Source: Petrosia ficiformis
Taxonomy: Eukaryota; Porifera; Demospongiae; Haplosclerida; Petrosiidae
Length of the DNA: 64,000 bases
Direction of reading: 5' to 3'
Assembly (NCBI GenBank): GCA_947044365.1
Contig: OX345640.1
Span: 6,374,001-6,438,000 of the forward strand
Part shown: positions 45,101 through 57,700 of the stretch, piece after piece
Numbering within the stretch: position 1 is the first letter of the stretch
How the letters are laid out: the number at the start of each line of letters is the position of its first letter
The notes under the pieces: generated by a model
What the model saw: the letters and a program-made list of their open reading frames with translations, nothing else
Databases searched by the model: none
What the model was told of the DNA's origin: nothing
Translations under genes and position numbers: made by a program

Positions 45101-48100
45101 AGCCTATTAACACATACATAGGTTACAATAAGGTGAGTAAATTAACACAAGAGAATACGTAACAGTCCAATGATAACAGTCAAGAGTGTATCCCCAACGC
45201 TCCTCCTCACTCGTAGACTGCTAAGCTTCGTGGTACTCAGTCCTTTAGTGAATATGTCTGCAATCATGTCATCTGTTCTACAATATCTTAACTGAATGAG
45301 ATTGCTGCTAACTTGTACTCGAATAAAATGATACTTGATGGATATATGCTTGGATCTCCCACGGTACTGAGCCATCTTTATTGCAGCTTGGTTATCCTCG
45401 AAAATTACTGTCGGATTTGACAGTTCAGTGTTAAGATATTTATGTCAAATGTCTTTGTAAGCATCCGTTTGATTTCTTCCATCTGTTTACGATCTTTTCT
45501 AGCTAAAATAATATCGTCTACATAAACACCAATAATGAATGTTGCTCCTCCTGACAAGGTATAAATACAAGGATCACTGCTGGACTGCTCGAACCCCATT
45601 CTCTTCAACTGAACGTCTATATAACACAGCGGTTAAAAGACTCTCTGCCCAGATTTTCTTTGGGAGTTTAGCCCCAATTAACATCGAACGAAAAGCTTCA
45701 ACCAATTTCCTGTTCATATGTTCTGCTACACCATTCTGTTCAGGAGTCTTTGGTATTGTCAGTTCATGTCTAACTCCTTCCGCCTCCAAATACTCCTTGA
45801 ACTCAGTTGAAGTGTACTCGCCTCCATTATCTGTGCGTAGAGCTTCAGCCTGTGTCTTGACTCTCTTTCAACCATGACATTCCACTCTGTAAACTTCTGG
45901 AATACTTCGTCCTTCTTCTTCAACGTGTATACCCAAGTGAAATGGGTTTTATCGTCAATAAAGGTCAGAAAATATTCAGCACCACTCAATGACTTGTTTT
46001 TCAGTTTTCCACACACATCACTATGTACGACTTCCAGAGGTCTTACACTCGTTTCGTGATCTCTCTGTTTCCTTTCTTTGTTCAACAACCGTTCAGTAAC
46101 AATCTCCATTCTTGGGACTTCAGCATTCGCCTCAAGGGCTGTAACGAGAGCATTAAACGATTTTGGCGAGCTAGCCAACAGATAGACCGCACGATTTTCC
46201 TCTGATATTTTCTCACCAATAACAGCTAACTAATCTCAGTCATGGCTTTAAAATAATCTTGCACCAAGTCTCCCTCTTTCAAACGAAGTGAGTGGAGTCG
46301 TTGCCTTAACACCAGCTTGTTAGCCCACGTCTTTTTCAGAAATTGATCACTCAACTTCTTCCACACAGCAACTGGATCTTCTGGATCACCGATCAGATAC
46401 AATAACGATGGGTCTACAGACAGCACAATGGTTGCTAGTGCTTTATCTCTCCGAGAGACAAATTTTGAATACTGGTTTCTGTTTCCTGAATCTGGCGACT
46501 CTTCCGAACCATTTACAATACTCCATCTCGCATCAGTGCCATTCTGCGCTGTATCTTCCAAGTTGGATAGTTCGATCCAATCAGTGGAGTGATATTGACA
46601 GTTCTCGATTCGGTTTCCATTTCTTCCAGATCTCGCAGCTAGAGGATGCTGGGCTCATAACCTGTTAGAATATTCCCTTGATATAGCAAAGTTTAACAGT
46701 TTATAGACTCAAATGACAACAGAATGAAATTGTACAATGATCACTGGTTTATATATACATTGACTAGTTCTAGAATATTCTTCTTCTAGAATTAACTAAA
46801 ACACATGACATTATGCAAGATAAGACAAGCCTATTAACACATACATAGGTTACAATAAGGTGAGTAAATTAACACAAGAGAATTAAGTAACAGTCCAATG
46901 ATGACAGTCAAGAGTGTATCCCCAACAGGCAAAAGATGGAATATTAATCTTGCTTTACTCTCACCATTATTATAGAGTATAAACACACAATGGATGTTAA
47001 ATTATATAAATATATAGTCTGTTTGCAAAAACGTATAAACTTATAAATTTATATACGATCAAATAAGCAGTAGAAAAATTATTATACTTTTATTAAAATT
47101 GAATGTCTAAATTCCTGTGGATGGTTATATAACACTGCAGCAAGAAAAAATCAATTTTAAATATTTTTCTCAGTTGTATGTAATTACTATTATAGATGGG
47201 GAATATTCAAATTCCTGTAGAGGATTACATAACACTGCAGCGAGTATAAATGAATTTGGCATTTCAAATATTATTATTCCTTTTCTGAGTTGTATATAAT
47301 TATTCTTGTAGACTTGGATTGGGAATATCCAAATTCCTGTGGAGGGCTTGACTATACCAGTGATACCGCAAACCGATTAATAGAATAATTATTGGAATTT
47401 TAGATAATACAGAATCCATTTAGGTTAGAAACCTAATTATTATAAGTATATTACAGACTTAGATGGGGAGTGTCCAAATTCCTATGGAGGCTAAAATTAA
47501 TATACCGCAGCATATAATATACAAGCCTACTAAAACTCAATTGTAATTTATACAGGGGCGGCAGAAGGTTTAAAAAAAGTGGTGTGGCGGCAAGCATGGC
47601 ACTCCAAACATTATATATGTACAGTAAAATTGATATCATTGAAAAGGCATAATTTTATATAGGACAATACAAACACACACATCGAGCCAGTGCCAATATT
47701 ATTAAATTTATAATTCATGGTGCACCAAATACTTTAACACGTTCACTGTTTCGGGAGACAAACTCAGATATAGCTTCCATTAGATTAATTTCTCCGTCTC
47801 TGTGAATGTGTAGAATCATTAGATGATTCAGCAGCTCAATCCCTGCCTGTTCGGTCTCTGTGTTTGATCCACTATCTGACGAAAAAAAAGCTTGAATCGA
47901 GGTCTGTCTGCCAGACATGTCTCTCTCCGAACTCAGCAAATGAAGCACGTGCACATGCTTCTTTTCAATATTCTACTTTCGTTAAATTAGGAAAATGGGC
48001 TATTAATTTATAGTAAATGTGGTATGGCATTGCGTACATACGAAAAAAGTGGTATGGCAAATGCCACACCAGTCATACCACTTCCGCCGCCCTTGTTATA

Positions 48101-51100
48101 TATTATATACCTTCAAAGTACTGTTGTTTTAGTATGACAATAAGTTATAGTTATAGTATGCCTGTAGTATGTTCAGGTTGAGTTGACTCCAAACAGCATA
48201 TACAGATTGCAAAAACTAAAACACTTAAACAGTTTCTGTTTTTTGCATAAATATCAACTTTCTGGAGATCATTGCTAAAAAATCATGTCTCAAGCTCATT
48301 GGGAAGCAAGCTAACCAGAAACAACTCAAAGAAAAAAGATATGTAAACCGGCACTTAACAAAATTAATTTGTTGTTAATTATTCACGCTTTTATGATGTC
48401 ATCATGATGTCACAAATATGTTTTTATTAAGCTTTTCAGGACATGGCAAATACTTGGAAGTGTTACACCACACAACTTTCTACCTGTAGGAAATAAAAGA
48501 GGGTCAAGAGTATGATATTAGTGCTGGGAATCAATAGAGATACCAATATTGGTTATTAGAGCACCCAATATCGATTGATTATCGATCCCATTGAAACGTG
48601 TCCTGACAGATTATGATGTTATAAAATGTTTTACATTCCTGCATATCCGCAATATACATAAATAATGAGTGGGTCAACTAAATGCGAATATACTATAGTT
48701 TATCACAGTTTTAGTTATAGTTATAGTTAATTAAATAAAACAATTTTAGGCTTACTAAAAGGGTTTTAACTAAAAGTGCCCATTATTGACAATTTTCTAG
48801 TTATATTTATTGCAGTAGACTTGTAATTTAGTTATAGTTTAATCAAAATGCCTTACTAAAAGTGGTTTTAGTTATAGTTATATTTACAACACTACTTCAA
48901 AGACAAATGAAACTTTAACACTTGATCAATAGAGGCTGCAGATTTACATATGGAATATTTCATAGACTTTCTGGGGAATATCCAAATACAGCAATATTAA
49001 TATAGCAAGCCATAATCCCAGTATACACATCTGCAGAAACACTACCTTGAAAGAAAACGTTGACCTCACACTACATTAATAGAGGCTACAAATCTTCATG
49101 GCAAATTATTTTTACAAAAATAGCCATATAAACTGATTGTAGTGGTATTATGTATTATAATGCAAATAAAACATGCTATGCATGTTATAGCTATAGACAG
49201 GAGCCCATGAAAATACCTATAATTTTATAACTGTATCAGTTTTTAACACTACCTTATAATTATAATTATAGTTCTTTCCAATACTACCAATGATGTTTCA
49301 ATATGTGACAAAAGGACTAATATTCACTCCTTACACGGAAGGTCAACTTAAAAAATACCTACCAATTGTGATCTCTGTTGGTCTTGCTGTTGGGTTCATT
49401 TTTTCACTGATGTATGCTGGTGCTGCCATAGCACTTGCTGCAGCGTGAGTTTCATCAATCATCTTATCAATGACTACATATGTTATATGGCAAAACCACT
49501 GAGTAACTAATAAAATATTCATTTTACACAAATGATTCTTTTATTAATCATTTTAGAAACCATTAAGATGCAAATACAACTTGTTGAATGTATTGCAATG
49601 GTAATTGCTATGAGTATCAGGGTTCTATCTAGAGATTTTTGGGGGGTTTTTTGTTGAATGAAGATAAGCCGCACCCACTGCCACTTAAACCACACCTATT
49701 TATTGGTATGTGTGCATTTTTTGGTCTGGAGGTGGATTGTAAAATTAATTGGTTATTTGAACCCTCACTTGGTTACATGAGTTTCAATAATATATGAATA
49801 ATAATAATGCTCCTAAAGACTATATAAATCAATTAGTATATACTCATTGGTTTTGTTCCTTGGTAATGTTTACAATTAGTAATTTTTATGGCCAGTAGAG
49901 CCATCCCTATTAATTGCTTTCCATGGGGTTGAGTCTATGTTATTATAATTGCTATATTATGTTTGTGTCACTTACGCGAGTACGTATAAGTAAGTATAAT
50001 AAGTTGTTGAGTTTAGAACCTTGAAAGAGTACTTCAGTTTCTATGCATAGTAGACTGCAGTTAAAGTTATTTCTTCTGGGCCCAGTTTTTGAGTACTCAG
50101 AGAGGTAGAGACACTAGTGCCAGCAGCAATGATTGATACATAATCGTCGCAAAGCAATTATACGAATACTTTTTCTCAATAATTTATATCTTGTTTCTTT
50201 TGATCTTGACTAAAGTACAAGCCATAATAAAAATTGGTAACAAAGGAAACAATACAATATTACCTAAACAAAACCATTATTGAGGAAAATAGAATTTCAT
50301 TGAAACTCCTGTACCAAAGTTAAACCTATTACATTTTACAGTGTAGAAACCATTACTTCCGAATTACTTAGGATGTGACAAAACAAATCCGTTACATATT
50401 CATTGTTGATATCATTTAAAAATTCACATTGCTCTTTTGATGTGAACTTTACAAAATATTGTGTCAGCCATTGCTTGGTATTACATTTTATATCAAATAG
50501 TTATTATGTCTGTTTCCCTTTGCAGTTTGTATTCAACAGATCCTGACGACCCATTTGACTCATCATATAAATCTATCATCAGTAGTGAAATATTTATGCT
50601 CTCATTGCCAGCACTAGTGTACTTTTTGATGTTTGTGTCAATGATATCATATGTTCTGTTTAAATGGAAGTGGGGTATTCGATCTGTATCCTTAATTATT
50701 TAATTTATACATAATTGAATAATAATGATATGTCTAGTATATATGAGTTGTGATGCATACAAAAAGCACAATAGTAATAATAAATTTAGTAAAGCCCTCA
50801 TAAGCACTATGCTTAGGAAGTGCAATAATTTGTCAGAAAGTGCTTAAAGAATGTGCTTGAGCTTAAAGTCTGAAAATTACACCTGCTTGTAAAGCAATAC
50901 CAACAGCTATTAGTAGGCATCTGGTGTGATAGCTTTCTTGAATTGGTTGAAACAATTTTCACCTTTATCAGTATGTCTATATAGTCAAAAGCAAATAAAT
51001 TTAAAAACTGACTGATAGATTTTTATTTAAAATGTCTTAAACTCTTAATCCATTCACATCAATAGTACTTGAGCACTTTAACAAAGCCTTGCACTTGTAC

Positions 51101-51939
51101 TTAATAAAACTAACATGTTCCTGTGCTTGTGCTTACTAGCATTTGGTAAAGGCTTGCCCATCTTGGTTATTATGCATTATGACACTTGTGCCCATCACAC
51201 TTATTGTAATACAGATTTCTAAAATATCACAGTGAACTCTGTGTATTATAAATAGGCAGCTAATGCATGCATAACTGTCCTTCAAAATTCAATCCTTAAT
51301 TGATAATTAAGTTTTCTGTCTTGGCCTTTTTTCTACTAGCACTTCTGGGGTATAGCCTGAATGACTATATAGCACAGTTGTATTCTGTAGATAACATTTC
51401 TAAAACGTCATTACTGACAGATGAAGTGGAAACTTTGCACAGAGCAAACATTTCTATGACCACTGCATCAATTGGCATGGTTCTGACAACAGTGAGTATA
51501 CATCATCATACTTAATAATTATTAATATTCCTTTTTACTAGCCCAAGTAAATTTGATTATGATTAGTAAAGGTTTTATTTGTTATTCATAATAAGAACGA
51601 GTAGTTAATATAGTTAAAAGAAAGAATGTTACAACATGTGTGTTGTCAACAATACACCCACACAATATTATTTAATTACAACCCTTCACTTTTTAAGCAG
51701 GCAGGGGATTTATATATATATAATCAATGAATATCATGATATTTATGATAAAATATTATGAGGTAGAAACTAGTCAATTTTACTTAGCTTAATCTACAAT
51801 GAATCTTGTCTTAATTTTATGTGCATTATTGTAGATATTTTTGAACATCTTTTGGCCTATCCTTTATAATGTTCAACAAGAAAAGAAAGGGCATGCAGTT
51901 GAAGAAGGTTATGAAGTGGAAAGTGGTTATGAAGGATAA
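42149..51939 (+). CDS. Copy D of the membrane-protein family, intact, 337 aa, seven exons
   Basis: Exons 42149-42288, 43084-43210, 44624-44752, 49272-49444, 50526-50685, 51312-51491, 51835-51939; 1014 nt, phases consistent. The exon 1-2 product is almost the same as in copy A. Exon 4 ends gc instead of gt, giving Ala rather than Val at the junction with exon 5. The exon 5 loop has three more residues than in copy A (DPFDSSYKSIISSE). The tail is the shortest among intact copies, ending EEGYEVESGYEG. Intron 2 carries a piggyBac-type MITE, intron 3 a Copia remnant and a hAT-like MITE; none touches an exon. The 5' flank is transposon DNA up to the TATA-like site, so its regulation may differ from that of its sisters. 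Confidence 0.8.
42302..42401. repeat. Hairpin at start of intron 1, copy D
   Basis: ttccttgcaaatgcaagtga catgatatt pairs with aatatcatgtcacttgcatt tgcaaggaa; arms about 42 bp with an AT-rich loop. It is the same position and sequence family as 2982-3068 in copy A. Confidence 0.8.
43631..44295. mobile_element. piggyBac-type MITE in intron 2 of copy D
   Basis: 665 bp flanked by TTAA on both sides (43627-43630, 44296-44299) with 12-bp terminal inverted repeats CCCTTCATCTGC / GCAGATGAAGGG. It is GC-richer than its surroundings, with the palindrome ggcgctttaaagcgcc near 43694 and aggcgctttaaggcgcc near 43646. No ORF. The TIRs differ from those of the intact piggyBac at 31841, so a different transposase would have moved it. 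Confidence 0.85.
44946..45199 (-). repeat. 3' LTR of the Copia element
   Basis: TGTTAGAATACTCCC to CCCCAACG on the + strand. It is preceded, in element sense, by the polypurine tract gtgaggaggagc (45200-45211). Confidence 0.88.
45142..46561 (-). pseudogene. Gag-Pol remnants of the Copia element
   Basis: Minus-strand pieces: gag 46561-46226 (VDPSLLYLIGDPEDPVAVWK, LVLRQRLHSLRLKEGDLVQD); integrase 46178-45574 in two frames (LEVVHSDVCGKL, FLTFIDDKTHFTWVY, PKTPEQNGVAEHMNRKLVE); RT 45608-45405 with the catalytic YVDD; RNase H end 45375-45142 (SKHISIKYHFIR, ADIFTKGL). The CCHC knuckle, protease, most of RT and much of integrase are missing, and pieces are joined abruptly. Not functional on its own. 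Confidence 0.9.
46647..46662 (-). promoter_or_regulatory. Primer binding site of the Copia element (internal initiator-Met tRNA type)
   Basis: + strand tgctgggctcataacc matches, with one difference, the anticodon-stem region TGCTGGGCCCATAACC of initiator tRNA-Met as I remember it. Use of a tRNA-iMet half molecule is characteristic of Copia. Confidence 0.7.
46663..46927 (-). repeat. 5' LTR of the Copia element
   Basis: 265 bp, with ctagaatattcttcttctag palindrome shared with the other LTR. It is longer than the partner by about 10 bp because of an extra aaagtttaac-like segment. Confidence 0.88.
47552..48096 (-). mobile_element. hAT-like short element in intron 3 of copy D
   Basis: Ends acaggggcggcagaag and cttccgccgcccttgt are inverted repeats (14 of 16). 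The CAGGGGCGG start fits hAT. The minus-strand frame 47954-47715 ends LMEAISEFVSRNSERVKVFG, reminiscent of a hAT transposase C terminus. Copy A lacks the insertion at the matching place (near 5150). Confidence 0.65.
49884..50170 (+). repeat. MITE (catccctat...gctttg family), internally deleted, intron 4 of copy D
   Basis: Same ends as 7316-7733 but about 130 bp shorter: the block between gcgagtacg and taagtataataagttg is missing. Confidence 0.65.
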
Positions 51940-53780
51940 AAATGTATATAAGCTATTTCCAACTGAAAAAAGGATTACATTTATAATTAATATACATGGA
52001 TCTAGAATAATTAATGGTATATAGTAACCACAGACTTTAATCTTTAGGTTTCTTGTTTTGCACATACTCCATTTTTTTATATCTTTTTTTGTTAATTTCA
52101 CTGATTTTGTAGCTTAGAATTGTGGAACTCTCTACATTTCCTTTTAATAATGAAATTAATGTGGCAAATATTGTTATATTATATGGATCGAGAGATGAAC
52201 AAGTCTGCTCTCTTACCAGCCCTGTCATGTTAATTATAAAACAACCAAAATGATTTGGTTTTTATATTACGCAGCTCTTACAGAAATGTATGTACACTTT
52301 ATAATAATTGGTCCAACCGTTGCCGTGGAGATGTTCATAGTCCCTGATCAGTTTCATAAATTAACATAATTTTCATTCGGAACAAATTGATTATTGTGAT
52401 TCTCATTTGCAACAATAATAATTTCAAAATTGGAGACAATAATAATTAAGAGGATGCACGAATACATACATCCACTGTCTGGTATGGAGAGAGATAGGCA
52501 ATTACTTGCATTTCCATCCAAACAATATATAATATAAAACATTTTCAATAAAAATGATAGAATATGTAGGGATATCAAAACTCAAAACTATGTGAACAAG
52601 GTCGACATGGGTAACAGTAGGAACAAAATTAAATAAACCACTTACATATAGCCGTACATAAGTATCTGTTGCTAAAGAATCACATCCTTCTGCTTGTAAC
52701 ACACATTGTGATTATCCCGATACATGTACACCTACAGTATACAAACAATTTAGGATCTAGATTAATTTTTTTTACATAAAAGCTACAAAAATGCTTCTTG
52801 CCTATCCCCTTAATTTTTTTTATGTAAATTTATCTAGTGAGCTCAGAATTATAATAATTTTTAAAATTAAGTATTATGTATGCTGTGTGACTGACGATCA
52901 TGAAAAGGAGTTCAAATTAATTACTTTTCCAGTATAATTGATGGGAATAATCATATTGCCACCTCCTCTCAAGCAATATTGCAAGTTGGCTTTGCACATT
53001 CCAATGACTCACGAAAGAAAAGTACCTTAGGGATATGCAGGCAATAAACTTACAAGGTGACTGTGTTAATTTGAATTGATAGTTGTGTATATACAGGCCT
53101 GTATGCACAAATAGATAATTTGAAAGTAAACTAACCAATTAAATTAACGACAGAGAAAAGTGTGTAATATAAATTTAAAAGAACATTATTCATCTTCATT
53201 TTGAAATTTGCATATTTCTGTTTCATGCAATAATAATAGCTAATAACGAATTCCCAACCTTCTAGATTCACCATGAACAAAGCTCTCATATGAGCCATTT
53301 TAACTTTGGTAACTAAGTACATGACAACATATGTGATCAAAACAACATAGCTATGATGGATACAAGGTAAGTAATTGAAAGCAAACTTTGGTACTAACCA
53401 AAGTTTGCTTTCACAGTGAAGCTTGACTTCAAAAAAGTTCAATATAATTATTGCATCTACAATTATTTTTGTAAATTGAGAAAACATTGTGCAAAGGAAT
53501 GGAATGAAGAGAGACTGAAAAAATTAAGGTCAGATAAGAGTGTATGTATTCATGAGGTAGTTATTATATAAAGCTATATGTGACTTTCATGTACTTTCAT
53601 GTACTTATAGAACGTAAGTGAGATGAGAATTTGTATAGGAATCAGGAAATTGCAAGAACCTTTGATCATGATGTACCTGTGCATGTATTATATAGCTTGT
53701 TAGTGTGCATCAGCACTATTATAATTATAGCCTTCACCTCAGGCTGCTATCGTGGGTTTGGAGTCTTCTATTGCCGATCA

Positions 53781-53815
<35 letters not shown>

Positions 53816-53841
53816 TATATTTATATATATATATATATAAT

Positions 53842-53875
<34 letters not shown>

Positions 53876-54085
53876 GTATGATGGTGACATCATCCCTTTC
53901 ATGTGGTGAGTTCTATAAATTGTATATAGACCTTCCATGTGCACACTATGTGGAGATGTCACCATCATTCAATATATAGTAGTATGCTAACAGGTCCTAT
54001 ATACAAAATATAGGACCTTTGTTTTGTGTCCTCTTGAGTTTAAAACTCACCACATCAAAGGGATGATGTCACCATCATACTATAT

Positions 54086-54131
<46 letters not shown>

Positions 54132-54331
54132 GTATATACCCATATATATAGTATGATGGTGACATCATCCCTTTGATGTGGTGAGTTCTATATACTGCAT
54201 ATAGGACCCTCGTTTTGTGTCCTTGGATGTGATATAGCCCTCGCAGGCTCAGGCTATATCACATCCTCTGACACAAAACTCGGGTCCTATATTTTGTATA
54301 TAGGACCTGTTAGCATACTATATATATTAGC

Positions 54332-54367
<36 letters not shown>

Positions 54368-54740
54368 CGTCCTTTGATGTTAACGTTACTTTGAAATTAC
54401 CTTTTAAAAAAAACGAAACAATTAGAATGGCATATAGATGTATGTGCAATGTATAGACTTGCATTCTAGCTATTTCTATTGAGAGAAAGTGATGTTGGAA
54501 GAATAAATGAAAAACAACATTTGCTTGCAGACTTGAGTGGATGCTGTGCTTGTAGCAATTGGTAAGCAAGGTTGAGGTGACTGTTAGATTGCAAAGAACC
54601 TGCATTCAGTTACATCTGATCAAGTGGGTGTGGTTATCATCACTTCTCTGTGGCCGACCTTCGTTGAATTGAAGTCACGTCTTACGCTATATTTCTGTGC
54701 ATTGTTGCTGATTGTCCAATTTCTTAGTCTTGGAATAATC
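51940..54740. other. Spacer between copies D and E
   Basis: No gene recognised. 51940-53700 parallels the spacer after copy A, including the empty site of the Gypsy element near 53550. A perfect short palindrome gaaagcaaactttggt / accaaagtttgctttc is at about 53379-53413. The rest is the palindrome tract below and the short leader of copy E. Confidence 0.6.
53779..54360. repeat. Palindrome tract and AT microsatellites upstream of copy E
   Basis: TA runs at about 53784-53875, 54080-54128 and 54334-54364 alternate with inverted repeats. ctcaccacatcaaagggatg (from 54046) faces its reverse complement near 54160-54186. ggatgtgatatagcc / ggctatatcacatcc forms a hairpin at 54224-54268. Confidence 0.8.
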
Positions 54741-57700
54741 ATGCTCCTAAAGCAGTCCCTAAAGCAGTTCCTTGTGATACTAGCCTGCTGCTCTGTACCA
54801 ATTATAACCTACTTTGTGTCTACTATTATTGTGCATGCACAAGTAGCCAACGATGAACTAAAAGACTTGGATAGTGATGAGTAAGTTGAATATTATGAAG
54901 AGACATAAAAGTTGTATAATATATAATGTATATAATGTTTGTATAATTATATCTGCAACAGTTCTTCTCAGCAATAATATATTCAACTAATTTCTTATAC
55001 ATTAAAAAAGTGTTATCAGCCTCTTAGCTGGTTATATAGAATATAAAACTGAAAGCTGATTCATCTGCTGCTAGAGCCTAGATGGATAGTAAATTATGTC
55101 AGCTGTGACAAATAGACATAATAAAATTAATGATAAAATTATAATTATGCTGATGAAAATTTTATTTGAAGTTTTAGCCGGAAAATTATAACAAGATTCT
55201 CTATATATTATTGTAATATTGCATGATTGATTACACGTAAAATATAAATAAGAATACTTCTTATTAATTCTTTTTCCTCAGCAAAAATGAAGCATTGGCC
55301 ATTCTTTTCACATCGTCATACCTGACATTTCCTTTGTTTGTTGCGTTCTTGGTGCTGATTGTAGTCAAAGATATTAACCCTAAGATGAATATCTTCTTTG
55401 TCATATTTGTATCCTCAATGTCTCCTTCACAATTATTATTTTTTTATTTCAATATAACATACGATGTGCTGTGGATGTATTATATGCATAATGTATGATA
55501 CTATACTGTTAAAAAGTAATGGGTTATTTTAACCTTCAGTTAGTTACAGGAGTTTCAATATAATTTTATTTTCCCTCGATGGTGATTTGTTTTTACTGCT
55601 ACAATCTAGTTTCATTTTATATTGAGTAGTACACACACGTCATAATAAAGCATAGCAGCAATAATGATCTTAATATAATATAGCATAGTATTATGGATAC
55701 AATCTGTGGCTATTATTACTAACATCTGTGAAACCAACAGATGTTACTTGAACATACCAGAGTAATATTACACTATGTTTATCATTTTTTACTAATAATA
55801 ACCAACAACACCGAGGTCAGAAGAAGTAAATTACTACTTGTAAACATTACTGTACAAAACAATAGATTATTTTAACCTTCAATTGGTTACAGGAGTTTCA
55901 GTGTAATGCTATTTTCCTTAATGCTAATTTGTTTCTCGTACACTGTAAAAACTGATTGGTTGTTCTAACCAATTTGATTGGTTATATGAGTTTCATCTGT
56001 GCCTTTTTATATGTTCTGTATAAAGTAGCCAATACTATAAATTATTTCTAATTGAAAATGTAATGTTTATTTTCTGTTTTAAACATGTTTATTATGTTTC
56101 TAATGGAAAGTACAAATGTACTATTCATTAGGAACATAATAATCATGTATATGGTGGAAATTTAAAACAATCATTATATTCGCAATGGATAGTACATCTG
56201 TATATTTATAACTGTATTCCTTATTATGGATTATACTTTGTACTAGTCAATATAAATCAAGATGAAAAGAAATAAATTATTACTATATACTTGTAATCAT
56301 TACATAGCAAGAAAAGAAATCAGCATTGTCTCATGCAGGAGGAATTGAAACTCATGTAACCAAATAATGGTTAAAATAACCCATTATTTTTTACAGTGTA
56401 ATATTTACAAGTACTAGTTTCAATTCATCTTGATCTATATTGACTAGTATATAAAGCATAGTAACAAAAACAGCAACACAACGTATATAGCATAATAATA
56501 TTATTATAGGTATAATGTGTGGTGTATTTACCCTGTATTATAATTTCCCATTCTAACACCTATATATGAAACAGCAGATATTATTACTTTCAGAATAAGT
56601 GCTATGTACACAAGTTTGTACATATAATAACAAATAATATCTAAATTACTGTGGGATTCTTTATTATGGCATGTGCTTACATACTAGTCAATATAGATAA
56701 TATTATATATAGTCTCAGGAGCATATTATTAATATTGTATTGCAACTCATGTAACCAAATGAGGGTTAAAATAACCCACTAATGTTTACAGTGTAAAGAA
56801 ATTATTCCTAATTGATATAGTGTAAGGAGGATATTATTAATAACTGTTGTATGGAAACTGATGTAACCAAATGAGGATTAGAATAACCTATAAAATTAAC
56901 TTTTACAGTGATGTTATCAGAATTGCCGTGAAAGGAGAGTTAAACTACAGTTGGCTGACGTATGTTGTAAAGTATTATGTTGAATTCAAACATTTTGCGG
57001 TAGCAGGAAGTATGCATACTTCCCAATCCAATGGTTCTGGTGAGTGCAGCCTCTCCTTTACTTTGAATATGATGATCATGTTATACCATAAACGTAAAAT
57101 TATGTATTAGAAAAAATGGATGTGATCAAGTGCTGGGCTAAAAGCTGTGGATATTTCCCTCTCAAAAAGAAGCAGAGATAGGATGTGGATATTTTTAAAG
57201 GGGAAAGATGTGTTTGAGTGTCTTCCAACACACTGCAAAAAGAGTTCGGTTATTTCAACCAACCAGTTGGTTAGCTCAATTTGCTTGCCAATTTAATAAT
57301 ACTCCTTTTCACACCATACTGCAGTATTAAGCTGTTGGAAGGTAAGCCAGTTTGTATTTTTAACTTTTAGTATTCAAATGTGAGTTCACAATGACTAAGT
57401 AAATTAGTAGTGGAAGATATCTGATATGATGTCAATAATTATGTAAACTTATAGTGGGGAAGTACTGACATAAACTGTGAATCATGACTAATTTAATTTA
57501 CATTTTATTGTGAACAACATTCCAACACCAAAAGTTAAGTTGGCCTATTCTTCAACACCTCAATTCAGCAGTAGCGGGATATTTGAAATGCAATTGAGGT
57601 AACCTACTGAATAGTTCAAATAACCAAACTGTTTTTGCAGTGCAGGGTTTGGGAAAATTGCCTGCTACAGAATTCTTCCAAAGACTTTGAGCTGCTTCAA

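Larger units (their letters stand above)
44946..46927 (-). mobile_element. Internally deleted Copia LTR retrotransposon in intron 3 of copy D
   Basis: 1982 bp with LTRs 44946-45199 and 46663-46927 (TGTTAGAATA...CCCCAACA), flanked by ggcaa at 44941-44945 and 46928-46932. The uninterrupted site is seen in copy A (gggcaaaagatggaat). The LTRs are similar apart from an indel of about 10 bp and scattered changes. Minus-strand order gag, integrase, RT, RNase H identifies Copia, where integrase precedes RT. Normal elements are more than twice as long. Confidence 0.92.

Noticed and set aside
53631..53979. Open frames rich in YIYIYI
   Set aside because: Translation of TA microsatellites.
56871..57110. 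Open frame in copy E ending at a good donor (tctg|gtgagt)
   Set aside because: The donor belongs to the inserted TIR element and the frame is the right end of a MITE; other copies are not open here.
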